Source: Pseudonocardiales bacterium
Lineage (GTDB): Bacteria > Actinomycetota > Actinomycetes > Mycobacteriales > Pseudonocardiaceae
NCBI GenBank assembly: GCA_019243635.1
Contig: JAFAUB010000033.1
Location: 1-46,447 of the forward strand
DNA: 46,447 nucleotides
Direction of reading: 5' to 3'
Shown here: in pieces, positions 1 through 11,554 of the stretch
Position numbering within the stretch: the first letter of the stretch is position 1
How the letters are laid out: every line of letters begins with the position of its first letter
Made by a program: the position numbers and the translations under genes
Notes under the pieces: model-generated
Told to the model about the DNA's origin: nothing
Seen by the model: the letters and a program-made list of their open reading frames with translations, nothing else
Database searches by the model: none

Positions 1-262
1 GACGAGCGCGGGTCGGCACCCGGAAAGCGACATCTTCCTCGACGACGTGACGGTGTCCCGACGGCACGCCGAGTTCCACCGCGAGGGCGGCGAGTTCCTG
101 GTGGTGGACGTCGGCAGCCTGAATGGCACCTACGTCAACCGTGAGCCGGTGGATAACGCGGTGCTGGCCAACGGTGACGAGGTGCAGATCGGCAAGTTTC
201 GGCTGGTGTTCCTGACCGGTCCGCGTGCCGGGGGCCGAGGGGCTGACCAGGGGCTGCGGTGA
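1..262 (+). CDS. garA: FHA-domain protein, GarA/OdhI-like, 3' part
   Basis: The reading frame is open from base 2, so the 5' end lies outside the window; 86 codons and a TGA stop are present. The visible part is the core of a forkhead-associated (phosphothreonine-binding) domain: GRHPESDIFL, then VSRRHAEF, then SLNGTYVN, the conserved arginine, SxxH and NG elements of FHA domains. GarA/OdhI proteins bind and inhibit 2-oxoglutarate dehydrogenase and NAD-glutamate dehydrogenase when unphosphorylated and are switched off by PknG/PknB; that is family knowledge. The N-terminal phospho-threonine motif is not in the window. The stop overlaps the GTG of the next gene, and the following genes match the order seen next to garA in mycobacteria, which supports the name. 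Confidence 0.9.
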   Translation, partial: TSAGRHPESDIFLDDVTVSRRHAEFHREGGEFLVVDVGSLNGTYVNREPVDNAVLANGDEVQIGKFRLVFLTGPRAGGRGADQGLR

Positions 263-1035
263 CGGTCCCGGGCCGCTCCGGGCATCGGTCCGGGATGGGT
301 ATCGGCTCGGTGCTCGCCCAGTTGCGGGTGGATTTCCCTGACGTCACCATCTCCAAGATCAGGTTTTTGGAGTCCGAGGGGCTGGTCCAGCCGGAACGCA
401 CCGCCGCCGGCTACCGGCAGTTCTCCGGCGCGGATGTGGAAAGGCTGCGCTACGTGCTCGCCGCCCAGCGGGACCACTACCTCCCGCTGAGGGTCATCAA
501 GGAGCACCTGGACGCGTTGGACCGGGGTGAGCCCGAACGGTCCTCAGGCAGACGCCCCGAAAGATCCACTGAACTGTGCCGGCCAGGGGTACATCGCCCG
601 TCACTGAGCGCTCTTCCCGGCGCGGTGACCGAGCCGGCTCCCTCGGAGGACCTCGCCGCCGATGTCGCGCGGATGACCCGGGAGGAACTGCTCGCCGCCG
701 CCGGCATAGGCAGGGCGGTACTGGCCGAACTCGAGCAGTTCGGGCTGGTCCGCCCCGGTCCAGCCGGCTTCTACGACACCGATGCGGTGCTGGTGGCCAG
801 CACCGCGCGGGCGATGACCGATTTCGGGCTGGAACCCCGGCACCTACGCTCCTTCCGGGCGTCGGCGGACCGGGAGGTGGGCCTGCTAGCGCAGATCGTC
901 ACCCCGATGAGCCGGCAGCGGGATCCCGATGCGCGGGCCCGCGCCGATGAGGTGGTCCGGGAGCTGGCGATGCTGTCGTTGCGGCTGCACGCCCTGCTTG
1001 TGAAGATCGGGCTGCGTGGCGTTGTCGGGAACTGA
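259..1035 (+). CDS. ftsR: MerR-family regulator FtsR
   Basis: 258-residue MerR-type DNA-binding protein, homologous to Rv1828 of M. tuberculosis and FtsR of Corynebacterium, which activates ftsZ. The winged helix-turn-helix occupies about residues 14-90, with the family segment VTISKIRFLESEGLV and the RDHYLPL element. Residues 125-258 form the alpha-helical effector part. GTG at 259 is the likely start because it overlaps the TGA of the FHA gene (GTGA), implying translational coupling; an ATG at 295 (MGIGSVL) is an alternative. Residues 90-125 are a low-complexity linker. The family is not known to bind a small ligand. It probably links this locus to cell division rather than to the glycine genes. 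Confidence 0.9.
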   Translation: MTVPGRSGHRSGMGIGSVLAQLRVDFPDVTISKIRFLESEGLVQPERTAAGYRQFSGADVERLRYVLAAQRDHYLPLRVIKEHLDALDRGEPERSSGRRPERSTELCRPGVHRPSLSALPGAVTEPAPSEDLAADVARMTREELLAAAGIGRAVLAELEQFGLVRPGPAGFYDTDAVLVASTARAMTDFGLEPRHLRSFRASADREVGLLAQIVTPMSRQRDPDARARADEVVRELAMLSLRLHALLVKIGLRGVVGN

Positions 1036-1265
1036 GCCTCGGGTGAGGAAGTCCCAGGGAGGAGTCGCAGAGAACGTCCCCGGAGAATTTGGACCGTTGA
1101 GGGACTCGGCATCGGGAGGGTGCCGCGTGTAGCGTCTGAGGGTAGTGATGGTGGAGACGCGACTGGGTTGGCGGCAACTGCGGTCGGTGCTCGATTCCAC
1201 CGCTGAGCACGACGATCCCCGAGGCACCCAGACCGGAGGGTGTGGTGGGAGGGAGGCGCAACGCG

Positions 1266-1739
1266 ATGAGCGAGATGCGTGTCGTCGGGGTCCGGGTGGA
1301 GTTGCCGGCGAACCAGCCGATCCTGCTGCTGCGGGAGAGCGAGGGTGAACGCTACCTGCCGATCTGGATCGGCTCCGGGGAAGCGACCGCCATCGCCCTG
1401 GAGCAGCAGGGCGTGCAACCGGCTCGGCCGATGACTCACGACCTGCTCCGAGACGTGATCAGCGCGCTGGGAGGGGAGCTGAAGCAGGTCAGGATCACCG
1501 AACTACAAGAAGGCACCTTCTTCGCCGAGCTGGTCTTCGACGGTAACGTGAGGGTCTCTGCCCGACCGAGTGACTCGGTAGCGCTCGCCTTGCGGGTCGG
1601 GGTACCGATCCACGCCGAGGAGTCGGTGCTCTGCGAGGCCGGCCTGGTCATACCGGACGAGCAGGAGAACGAGGTCGAGAAGTTCCGTGAGTTCCTCAAC
1701 TCCGTCTCCCCGGAGGACTTCCGCGGAGCGGACACTTGA
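1266..1739 (+). CDS. Bifunctional nuclease family protein (DUF151)
   Basis: 157 residues, start ATG at 1266 behind a GGGAGGGAGG ribosome-binding site; an in-frame GTG at 1242 would add eight residues but lies on that site. It carries the DUF151/BFN signature: LPIWIGSGEATAIA near residue 33, the RPMTHDLL segment, and the closing ARPSDSVALALR. The mycobacterial orthologue Rv1829 sits in the same position between two MerR genes. Related proteins have been reported to have DNase and RNase activity, but the physiological substrate in actinobacteria is unknown to me. The neighbouring MerR genes are on the same strand with gaps of 230 and 131 bases. Confidence 0.88.
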   Translation: MSEMRVVGVRVELPANQPILLLRESEGERYLPIWIGSGEATAIALEQQGVQPARPMTHDLLRDVISALGGELKQVRITELQEGTFFAELVFDGNVRVSARPSDSVALALRVGVPIHAEESVLCEAGLVIPDEQENEVEKFREFLNSVSPEDFRGADT

Positions 1740-1870
1740 TACCGTCGCGGAGCGGACAGCTGATCCAGCAGTCCTTCCTTGAGCTGAACTTGAGGATGAG
1801 ACTCCGCGCGTCGGATTGACCGACCACCCGGCGGGGCCTACCGTCGGTCTTCATAGCGAGTCGCGCCGGT

Positions 1871-2575
1871 GTGGTTCGCCCCGACCGGCCGGAGGATCCG
1901 CCGCGGGCCGCGTGGCTCACGGGCTACCGGCGCAAGGCGTGGGAGGCATGGGTGGTCGAGGGACCGCACGGCGGAGCGGGCTCCCCGGGGCATGACATCA
2001 CTCGGTCCGAAGCCGGTGACAGGGCCGAGCAGGACACCTTGTTCCCGGACTCCGCTCTGGCCGACCCGCACGGAGTGACCGACCACCTGCTGGGCTATCG
2101 CGGGCCGGCGGCCTGCCAGATCGCCGGGATCACCTACCGTCAGCTGGACTACTGGGCACGGACCAGCCTGGTGGTGCCCTCAATCCGTGGCGCATCCGGC
2201 TCAGGCAGCCAGCGACTGTACTCGTTCAAAGACATCCTGGTCCTCAAAGTAGTCAAGCGGCTGCTGGACACCGGTGTCTCGCTGCAGAACATCCGCGTGG
2301 CCGTCGAGCACCTGCGCCGCCGGGGCGTGCACGACCTGGCCCGCATCACGCTGTTCAGCGACGGCACCACGGTATACGAATGCACCTCCCCGGAGGAGGT
2401 GGTGGACCTGCTGCAGGGTGGTCAGGGCGTGTTCGGCATCGCCGTCAGTGGCGCGATGAAGGAGATCGCCGGATCGATCAGCCAGTTCCCCCCGGAGCGC
2501 GCCGATGGTGGCCACGTCGCGAGCGCGCCGGAAGACGAGCTGACCAAGCGCCGCCGGGCCCGCCGGATCAGCTGA
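1871..2575 (+). CDS. MerR-family regulator, Rv1830 type
   Basis: Up to 234 residues. From about residue 75 it is close to the highly conserved Rv1830 group: QIAGITYRQLDYWARTSLV is the MerR recognition helix region, followed by GSGSQRLYSFKDILVLK and a long dimerisation helix. The C-terminal part contains SPEEVVDLLQGGQGVFGIA, also typical of this group. The start is uncertain: GTG at 1871 is the most upstream option and GTG at 1952 another; the first 70 residues are acidic, poorly conserved and probably disordered. In mycobacteria this regulator has been linked to cell-division control. It precedes gcvP, but the 261-base gap with its own riboswitch suggests separate control. Confidence 0.87.
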   Translation: MVRPDRPEDPPRAAWLTGYRRKAWEAWVVEGPHGGAGSPGHDITRSEAGDRAEQDTLFPDSALADPHGVTDHLLGYRGPAACQIAGITYRQLDYWARTSLVVPSIRGASGSGSQRLYSFKDILVLKVVKRLLDTGVSLQNIRVAVEHLRRRGVHDLARITLFSDGTTVYECTSPEEVVDLLQGGQGVFGIAVSGAMKEIAGSISQFPPERADGGHVASAPEDELTKRRRARRIS

Positions 2576-2667
2576 CGCGTCCCGCGTGTGTAGTCGATCA
2601 CAGTAAGTGTGCGTGGGGCGGCAGAGGGCCACCCCCACGAGTAAGTTGAGGATGCTGTCGGCAATCC

Positions 2668-2780
2668 CGCGCGGGAGTTCTCAGCCATCGCTGTCCGGGC
2701 GCCGAAGAAGCAACCCTCCCTGGAGTCTCTCAGGCGCTCGTTCCCGGTGGGGCCGGGCGCGGACAGGGACATCAGAGGGA
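2668..2780 (+). ncRNA. Glycine riboswitch (single aptamer) in the gcvP leader
   Basis: The leader of gcvP contains the glycine-aptamer core in the right order: GCGGGAG at 2671, GCGCCGAAGAAGCAA at 2699-2713, then TCTCTCAGGC at 2726-2735, with GGGA-rich closing sequence after 2760. This order (GGGAG, GCCGAAG-GCAA, CTCTCAGG) is diagnostic for the class. Only one core is visible; no second GCCGAAG is found in the 90 bases upstream or 60 downstream, so it is a singlet rather than the tandem form. It ends about 57 bases before the ATG of gcvP. By analogy it would switch on glycine cleavage when glycine is plentiful. Boundaries are approximate. Confidence 0.88.
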
Positions 2781-2836
2781 GGACCGACCGGGTACACCGC
2801 CCGGCGGTTCGGTCTCGACGCCCGGAGGTCACCGCG

Positions 2837-5719
<2,883 letters not shown>

Positions 5720-6088
5720 CTGCCTCGGACACCCATCCTCCACACAGTGCACGAAACGCGCCGGCGCCGATGGTGTAAGCCACCCGAGCTCGCCCACCGC
5801 TCGAGGACACAGAACTGCTTCACTAGCTCCAGTTAATGAACAGTCGAGCACCCACCGATTACGCATTATCCTCCGTCGCGCCGCACGAAGTCGACTTACC
5901 GAGACTTGGCGAGTCGAAACCCGTGCCAGTGGCGGCGCCCGAGCCTTAAGCCCGGGCACTGAGAGCGGCCTGAAGGCCGATTGAATGGACTGATCCTTAC
6001 CCCGTCCTGATCCTTACCCCGTCCTGATCCTTACTCCGGCCTGATCCTTACTCCGGCCTTCGCGCGATGCGCCGGCATACTGGCTGTC
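5720..6088. other. Gene-free stretch between gcvP and the esterase
   Basis: 369 bases without a convincing gene. The first 200 bases are relatively A+T-rich around 5820-5880. A short stem (CGGCC at 5966-5970 with GGCCG at 5975-5979) has no T-run and is weak as a terminator. The last part holds the 17-bp tandem repeat described separately. No tRNA or other RNA gene was recognised. Confidence 0.6.
5991..6058 (+). repeat. Four tandem copies of a 17-bp unit
   Basis: Four contiguous copies of TGATCCTTACNCCGNCC fill 5991-6058. Copies 1 and 2 are identical (CCCGTCC ending) and copies 3 and 4 are identical (TCCGGCC ending), so the array looks like two successive duplications. It ends 30 bases before the GTG of the esterase gene and therefore lies in its promoter or leader. 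Function unknown; it could be a cluster of regulator sites or a simple minisatellite. Confidence 0.9.
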
Positions 6089-7087
6089 GTGACGGCGCGC
6101 AGGCGACTTCCCGTGATCGAGCCTGTTCGAGCACATCAGCGAGGGTGGCAAGCGTTGCTGTGCCTCGCGCTGGCGGTGCTGGTCTTCTACGGTACGTCGG
6201 TCTGGACGTCGACCACAGCCCAGACCGCTGCGACCACGGGAACGACGAGCTCGATGCGTTCCCTGACCATCGGCGGGACAACGCGCTCATATCTGGTGGT
6301 GGCCCCCACCAACCAACACACGGCGTTGCCGTTGCTGATGGTGCTGCACGGCAGGGCGGTCACCGTGCAGCAGGAAGAGACCAGGACAGACTTCCTGCCA
6401 CTGGCGCGACAGGGAAAGGCGGTGCTGGTCTACCCGGTCGGCTACGGGCAGTCCTGGAACGCCGGCGGCGGTTGCTGCGGCGAGGCCGGGGCAGCTCATG
6501 TCGACGACTCCGCGTTCCTCGCCGCCGTCATCGGTGACGTGGCGAGTCATCTCTCGATCGACGGCTCGCGGGTCTATCTGGTCGGCTACAGCAACGGCGC
6601 GCGTATGGCCTTCACCGAGGTCTGTGCACATCCGTCGCTGTTCGCCGCGTTCGCCATCTACGCTGGCCTACCCACGGAGACCTGCGGGGACACGAGCATC
6701 GCGGTGCCGGCGTGGATCAGCGCCGGCACCGCCGACCCAGAACTATCCACCACCGACCCGGCCCAGACCCCTACCCAGGTGATCGAGGCGGTGGTGGCGC
6801 GCTGGCGTGCCCGCGACGACTGCGAGGCGACCTCCACCAGCACGACCATCACACCGGCGCAACTAACCCTGTGGGCACACTGCCGGAATGGATCGGCCGT
6901 GGAGTCCGTACTGTACAACGGGATGAACCACTACTGGCCACGGGCCACCCGGGCGGACATCCCGTTCAACACGGCCGTTGGCCCGCAGGCAACCGCCGCC
7001 ACGCTGATGTGGTCCTTCCTGTCCGCGTATCGGGACCCGGTCCAGCACCGGTACGTGTCCGGATCGTCGGCTCCGCCCCTCTATTGA
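6089..7087 (+). CDS. Secreted or membrane-anchored esterase, PHB-depolymerase/feruloyl-esterase (LpqC) type
   Basis: 332 residues. A basic N-terminus and one hydrophobic segment (about residues 21-38, ending AVLVFYG) act as signal peptide or anchor, so the catalytic part is outside the membrane. The alpha/beta-hydrolase domain shows LMVLHGRA, the family marker SWNAGGGCCGE, the nucleophile elbow GYSNG (serine near residue 171), an aspartate candidate in SAGTADPE, and the histidine in GMNHYWP. This set matches carbohydrate-esterase-1-like poly(3-hydroxybutyrate) depolymerase / feruloyl esterase proteins. The true substrate cannot be read from sequence. GTG at 6089 is the start; the stop codon lies inside the -35 box of the lpqY promoter. 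Confidence 0.85.
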   Translation: MTARRRLPVIEPVRAHQRGWQALLCLALAVLVFYGTSVWTSTTAQTAATTGTTSSMRSLTIGGTTRSYLVVAPTNQHTALPLLMVLHGRAVTVQQEETRTDFLPLARQGKAVLVYPVGYGQSWNAGGGCCGEAGAAHVDDSAFLAAVIGDVASHLSIDGSRVYLVGYSNGARMAFTEVCAHPSLFAAFAIYAGLPTETCGDTSIAVPAWISAGTADPELSTTDPAQTPTQVIEAVVARWRARDDCEATSTSTTITPAQLTLWAHCRNGSAVESVLYNGMNHYWPRATRADIPFNTAVGPQATAATLMWSFLSAYRDPVQHRYVSGSSAPPLY

Positions 7088-7111
7088 CTTCATCTGAGCC
7101 CTGTATAGACT
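7084..7111 (+). promoter_or_regulatory. Promoter of lpqY-sugABC, leaderless type
   Basis: TTGACT (7084-7089), a 16-base spacer and TAGACT (7106-7111), then only six bases before ATG 7118. Transcription should begin at or next to the A of the start codon, giving a leaderless message. The same hexamers, spacer and distance are found in front of padR on the other strand. Both boxes are close to the sigma-70/SigA consensus. Confidence 0.72.
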
Positions 7112-7117
7112 TCCGCC

Positions 7118-8482
7118 ATGATGGTGGGTCGAGTCCCGGTGGTGGACGGCCGAGGAGCTGGGCATGGGTGGTGCCTACGGGTGGCGGCGGTCGCGGTGGG
7201 AGTCGTGCTGGCCGCGGCGATGCTGGTGGGGTGTGGCTCTGGTGCCCCCGGGCGAGTCGTACTGATCTTCGACACCGATACCGACGCTGTGGACCAGTTG
7301 AGGACCGCGGCGACGGACTGCAGCCAGGTCTCCGGCGGTCGGTACACCATCGAGCAGCGGACTCAGCCGAGTCGGAACACCGATGACAATCGGCTGTACT
7401 TGGCGCGCCGGCTGGCCGTCCAGGACACCGGCCTGGACATCATGGAGCTCGACGACATCTGGACCGCGGAGTTCGCCCAGGCGGGATGGATCTTACCGTA
7501 CCCGCCCGAGGTGGCGCGGCAGGTCGAGCAGGGGACCCTTCCGGTCCCGCTGGGGACCGCGACATACCAGGGCAGGTTGTACGCCGCGCCGCTGAACACC
7601 GCCATGCAGCTGCTCTGGTACCGCAAGGACCTGGTGCCCGAACCGCCGAAGACCTGGGACGAGATGATCCAGATGGCGGAGGGCCTGGCGGCGCGGGGCC
7701 TGCCGCACTACATCGAGGTGCAGGGCGCACGGTATGAGGGTTTGACGGTCTGGTTCAACACGCTGCTCGCCAGTGCCGGCGGTGAGATCGTCTCCGAGAA
7801 CGGCGATGTGCGGGTGGCCCGGGGCGATGCCGCCCGCCGGGCGGTAGGCGTCATGGCGCGGGTCGCGACCTCCAGCGCCGCGGACCCATCGCTGTCGCTG
7901 AGTCACGAGGATGAGACCCGGTTGGCGATGCAGGAGGGGCGCGCCGCCTTCGAGGTCAACTACCCGTTCGTCTACGCATCGATGAGCGAGGCCGGTGGTG
8001 GCGCGTTCATCGATGCGCAGGGGCGGCCCACCAGGCAGGACACCGGCCGGCATGTGGGAGACGTGTTCGGCTGGGCCGCTTACCCGTCGGTCGTGGCGGG
8101 CCGGCCCGCGAGCGTGACGGTCGGCGGTCACAACCTGGGGGTGAGTGCCACCTCGCGGCATCCGGCGGAGGCGTTCGAGGCGGTGCAGTGCCTGCGCAAC
8201 CGGGACAACCAACTGCGCTACGCGGTGGCGGTGCAGAGACTGCCCACGCTCGGCGCGCTGTATGGCGACCCGGCGTTGCTGACACGATACCCGGCCTGGC
8301 GGGAGATTCGGGGTTCGTTGGACCGCGCTAGTGTGCGGCCGAAGACACCGGCCTACAAGAACATCTCGATCGTGGTCTCCGAACTGCTCAACCCGCCAGC
8401 GAGGATCAATCCGAACACGGTGGTGGACCAGCTGTCCGACCAGATCACCAAGGCCATCACATCGCAGGGACTGGTGCCATGA
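7118..8482 (+). CDS. lpqY: Trehalose-binding lipoprotein of an LpqY-SugABC ABC importer
   Basis: 454-residue family-1 extracellular solute-binding protein. A hydrophobic signal sequence ends in the lipobox LVGC (cysteine 39), so the mature protein is a lipoprotein on the outer face of the membrane. The mature part resembles mycobacterial LpqY, including LDIMELDDIWTAEFAQAGW, LLWYRKDLV and FEAVQCLR. LpqY captures trehalose for recycling; in mycobacteria this trehalose is released during mycolate transfer. ATG 7118 follows the promoter by six bases; a second ATG is at 7121. It overlaps sugA by four bases. The next three genes give the complete LpqY-SugA-SugB-SugC set in the standard order. Confidence 0.9.
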   Translation: MMVGRVPVVDGRGAGHGWCLRVAAVAVGVVLAAAMLVGCGSGAPGRVVLIFDTDTDAVDQLRTAATDCSQVSGGRYTIEQRTQPSRNTDDNRLYLARRLAVQDTGLDIMELDDIWTAEFAQAGWILPYPPEVARQVEQGTLPVPLGTATYQGRLYAAPLNTAMQLLWYRKDLVPEPPKTWDEMIQMAEGLAARGLPHYIEVQGARYEGLTVWFNTLLASAGGEIVSENGDVRVARGDAARRAVGVMARVATSSAADPSLSLSHEDETRLAMQEGRAAFEVNYPFVYASMSEAGGGAFIDAQGRPTRQDTGRHVGDVFGWAAYPSVVAGRPASVTVGGHNLGVSATSRHPAEAFEAVQCLRNRDNQLRYAVAVQRLPTLGALYGDPALLTRYPAWREIRGSLDRASVRPKTPAYKNISIVVSELLNPPARINPNTVVDQLSDQITKAITSQGLVP

Positions 8483-9432
8483 CAACGACCGCGCAGTCGG
8501 GTGCCCCCACCGCCGCTCCGGGGAGAGGGCGACGGCGGTCGCCGGTCTCCCAGCGAGCCCGGTCGGAGCGTCGGCTGGCGGCGCTGCTGTGCGCGCCGGC
8601 GGTGCTGGTGATCCTGGCGGTGACCGGCTACCCGATCGCTTACGCGGTCTACCTGTCGCTGGAGCGGTTCGACCTGCGGTTCCCCGACCAACGCGGCTTC
8701 GTCGGGCTGGCCAACTACAGCGCGGTGCTGAGCTCGGGTTACTGGTGGCAGGCGTTCACCGTCACAGTGATCATCACGGTGGTCTCGGTGGCGATCGAGT
8801 TCGTGATCGGGCTGGCACTGGCGCTGGCGCTGGACCGCACGGTGGTCGGCCGGGGCCTGGTGCGCACCGTGGTGCTGATCCCGTACGCCATCGTCACCGT
8901 GGTCGCCTCCTACGGTTGGCAGTACGCCTGGACACCCGGCAAGGGCTACCTGGCCGCGCTGCTGCCCGACGGTGTGGCACCGCTGACCAACCAGGTCGCG
9001 ACCATCGCACTGATCATCCTGGCCGAGGTGTGGAAGACGACACCGTTCATGGCGCTGTTGCTGCTCGCGGGTCTCGCGCTGGTCCCCCCGGACCTGCTCA
9101 AGGCCGCCGCGCTGGACGGTGCCGGACCATGGCAGCGGCTGACCAGGGTGATCCTGCCGATAATGAGGCCGGCGATCCTGGTGGCGTTGTTGTTCCGAAC
9201 CCTGGATGCGTTCCGGATATTCGACATCATCTACATCCTGAACCAGGGATCAAATGGTACGGCGTCGGTGTCGATGCTCGGCTACGATAATCTGTTCGTC
9301 GGGTTCAACCTCGGTATCGGCTCGGCGATCAGCGTTCTGATCTTCGCTGTCGTGGCTCTCTTCGCGTTGGTCTTCGTCAAGCTTTTCGGTGTGGCAGCGC
9401 CAGGCGTCGAGGCGCAGGAAAGGATGTCGTGA
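8479..9432 (+). CDS. sugA: Trehalose ABC transporter permease SugA
   Basis: 317 residues, binding-protein-dependent permease (MalF-like). The first 35 residues are basic and cytoplasmic, followed by about six membrane spans beginning at [16 protein letters not shown]. The cytoplasmic EAA loop that docks on the ATPase is visible as [21 protein letters not shown] near residue 210. The start ATG overlaps the lpqY stop (ATGA) and the stop overlaps the GTG of sugB, so the genes are translationally coupled. It pairs with SugB to form the membrane channel. Confidence 0.93.
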   Translation: MTTTAQSGAPTAAPGRGRRRSPVSQRARSERRLAALLCAPAVLVILAVTGYPIAYAVYLSLERFDLRFPDQRGFVGLANYSAVLSSGYWWQAFTVTVIITVVSVAIEFVIGLALALALDRTVVGRGLVRTVVLIPYAIVTVVASYGWQYAWTPGKGYLAALLPDGVAPLTNQVATIALIILAEVWKTTPFMALLLLAGLALVPPDLLKAAALDGAGPWQRLTRVILPIMRPAILVALLFRTLDAFRIFDIIYILNQGSNGTASVSMLGYDNLFVGFNLGIGSAISVLIFAVVALFALVFVKLFGVAAPGVEAQERMS

Positions 9433-10262
9433 TGGGCGCCGAGTGGGGCCGCAAAGGTCGGTGGGCGGTCGCCGACATCGTCATCCTCGGCTACGCGCTC
9501 GTGCCGGTGCTGTGGATCATCAGCCTATCATTCAAACCTCCCAGCTCGATCGATGATGGCCGCTTCATCCCAGCGCAGCTCACCTGGACGAACTACGAGA
9601 AGATCTTCCAAGTAGCCCCGTTCGTCAGCGCGTTACGCAACTCGGTCGGCATTACCCTCATCGCGACCGGGCTGTCGGTGATGATCGGCACGCTCGCGGC
9701 CTACGCGATCGCGCGACTGTCCTTCCCCGGCAAGAAACTGCTGGTCGGCGGCACGCTGCTGATCGCGATGTTCCCACCGATCTCGCTCATCACGCCGTTG
9801 TTCGACATCGAGCGCAAGGTCGGCTTGGTCGACACCTGGCCAGGGCTGATCCTGCCCTACATCACCTTCTCGCTGCCACTGGCGATCTACACCCTGTCGG
9901 CGTTCTTCCGGGAGATCCCCTGGGAGCTGGAGAAGGCGGCCCAGATGGACGGCGCCACGCCGTTCCAGGCGTTCCGCAGCGTGATCGTCCCACTGGCCGC
10001 GCCGGGGGTGCTCACCACCGCGATCCTGGTGTTCATCTTCTGCTGGAACGACTTCCTCTTCGCGATCTCGCTGACCTCCACCGAGGCGTCGCAGACCACC
10101 ACGGTGGCCATCGCCCAGTTCACCGGGGCCTCGGAGTTCACCGAGCCCACCGGGTCCATCTCAGCGGCCGCCGTGCTGCTGACCATCCCGATCATCCTGT
10201 TCGTGCTGTTCTTCCAACGTCGGATCGTCGCCGGCCTGACCGCCGGCGCAGTCAAGGGGTAG
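9429..10262 (+). CDS. sugB: Trehalose ABC transporter permease SugB
   Basis: 277 residues, MalG-like permease with about six membrane spans. The EAA loop reads [21 protein letters not shown] near residue 165. GTG at 9429 overlaps the TGA of sugA; the next codon is ATG (9432), which is an equally good start. The last codons overlap the start of sugC by one base. Function follows from its place between SugA and the ATPase SugC in the trehalose importer. Confidence 0.93.
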   Translation: MMGAEWGRKGRWAVADIVILGYALVPVLWIISLSFKPPSSIDDGRFIPAQLTWTNYEKIFQVAPFVSALRNSVGITLIATGLSVMIGTLAAYAIARLSFPGKKLLVGGTLLIAMFPPISLITPLFDIERKVGLVDTWPGLILPYITFSLPLAIYTLSAFFREIPWELEKAAQMDGATPFQAFRSVIVPLAAPGVLTTAILVFIFCWNDFLFAISLTSTEASQTTTVAIAQFTGASEFTEPTGSISAAAVLLTIPIILFVLFFQRRIVAGLTAGAVKG

Positions 10263-11554
10263 TGGTGGCCACGATCGACCTCGACAAGGTGACCAAGCAG
10301 TTCGGCGACGACGGCCCACCCGCCGTGCAGGAAGTGGACCTCCAGATCGCCGACGGCGAGTTCGTCATCCTCGTCGGACCCTCCGGATGCGGGAAGTCGA
10401 CGACTCTGAACATGATCGCTGGCTTGGAGGACATCACCTCCGGTGAGCTGCGCATCGACGGAGAGCGGGTCAACGAGCGGGCTCCCAAGGACCGCGACCT
10501 GGCAATGGTGTTCCAGTCCTATGCGCTCTACCCGCACATGACCGTTCGGGAGAACATCGCCTTCCCGCTCAAGCTCGCCCGAGTCGGTAAAGCCACCATC
10601 GAGGGTCGGGTGGTTGAGACCGCTCGCATGCTCGACCTCGCCGACCTCCTGGACCGCAAGCCGGCCACACTGTCCGGTGGGCAGCGGCAGCGGGTGGCGA
10701 TGGGACGCGCGATCGTGCGCAAGCCCAAAGCGTTTCTCATGGACGAGCCACTATCCAACCTGGACGCGAAACTGCGGGTGCAGATGCAGGTCTCGGTGTT
10801 CGAGCTGCAGAAAAAGCTTGGCATCACCACCGTCTATGTGACCCACGACCAGACCGAGGCGATGCGGCTAGGCGATCGGGTGGTCGTGATGCGCGACGGG
10901 ACGGTGCAGCAGGCCGGCGCGCCGCAGTCGCTCTACGAGCACCCGGACAACTTGTTTGTGGCGGGCTTCATCGGCTCGCCGCCGATGAACTTCCTGCCTG
11001 CGCGGCTGAACGAGAACACCTTGTGTTGTGCATTGGGCGAGCTCCCGCTGTCCGACCGGATGCGTCGCGCGCTGGAAGCGGCGCACGCACCTCGTGACGT
11101 CATCATCGGTATGCGGCCGGAGCACTTCGAGGACGCCGCGCTGGTGGAGCCCGGCACCAGGCAGCACGGGGTGACGTTCACGGCGCAGGTCGGCATGCTG
11201 GAATCACTGGGCTCGGACAAGTATGCCCACTTCTCGCTGGAGAGCGAGCAGGCCGACACGGCCATGCCGGAGGTGCAGGCCACCGAGACAGGCACCGCTG
11301 AGGTCGGCCATGTGGTCATCCGGCTGTCTGTCGCGTCGGCCGCGGCCCCGGGGGAGAAGGTCCAGGTCTGGTTCGACCCGGACCAGGTCCAGGTCTTCGC
11401 CCCCTCCGATGGCCGCAACCTCACCCAGGCTCCGGGGTACCTCATACCAAACAATGCGGATCCGGGGCGCTGGCTTGATGAACTCACCGGCTCGCGGGCC
11501 GCTTCTGCGGCGACCTCAGGAGGCGGCGAACCCAGGCCTCCAGGACGGTCCTAG
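10262..11554 (+). CDS. sugC: Trehalose ABC transporter ATPase SugC
   Basis: 430 residues, MalK/UgpC-type ATPase. Walker A GPSGCGKST near residue 39, Q-loop in VFQSYALYPHM, signature LSGGQRQRV, Walker B FLMDEPLSNLD and switch histidine in VTHDQTEA are all present. Residues 240-430 form the regulatory TOBE/OB part, longer than in many homologues, with a proline/arginine-rich tail. The last 71 bases run into the 3' end of a gene on the opposite strand (convergent overlap). Start GTG 10262, or GTG 10265. The complex should sit under the membrane and power trehalose import. Confidence 0.93.
   Translation: MVATIDLDKVTKQFGDDGPPAVQEVDLQIADGEFVILVGPSGCGKSTTLNMIAGLEDITSGELRIDGERVNERAPKDRDLAMVFQSYALYPHMTVRENIAFPLKLARVGKATIEGRVVETARMLDLADLLDRKPATLSGGQRQRVAMGRAIVRKPKAFLMDEPLSNLDAKLRVQMQVSVFELQKKLGITTVYVTHDQTEAMRLGDRVVVMRDGTVQQAGAPQSLYEHPDNLFVAGFIGSPPMNFLPARLNENTLCCALGELPLSDRMRRALEAAHAPRDVIIGMRPEHFEDAALVEPGTRQHGVTFTAQVGMLESLGSDKYAHFSLESEQADTAMPEVQATETGTAEVGHVVIRLSVASAAAPGEKVQVWFDPDQVQVFAPSDGRNLTQAPGYLIPNNADPGRWLDELTGSRAASAATSGGGEPRPPGRS

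Noticed and set aside
2577..2667. Second glycine aptamer upstream of the first
   Set aside because: No GCCGAAG or CTCTCAGG core found; only GC-rich sequence.
5966..5979. Short hairpin as terminator of gcvP
   Set aside because: Only five base pairs, no T-run, and almost 250 bases after the stop codon.
5991..6058. CRISPR array
   Set aside because: Units are directly contiguous with no spacers; same for 43358-43421.
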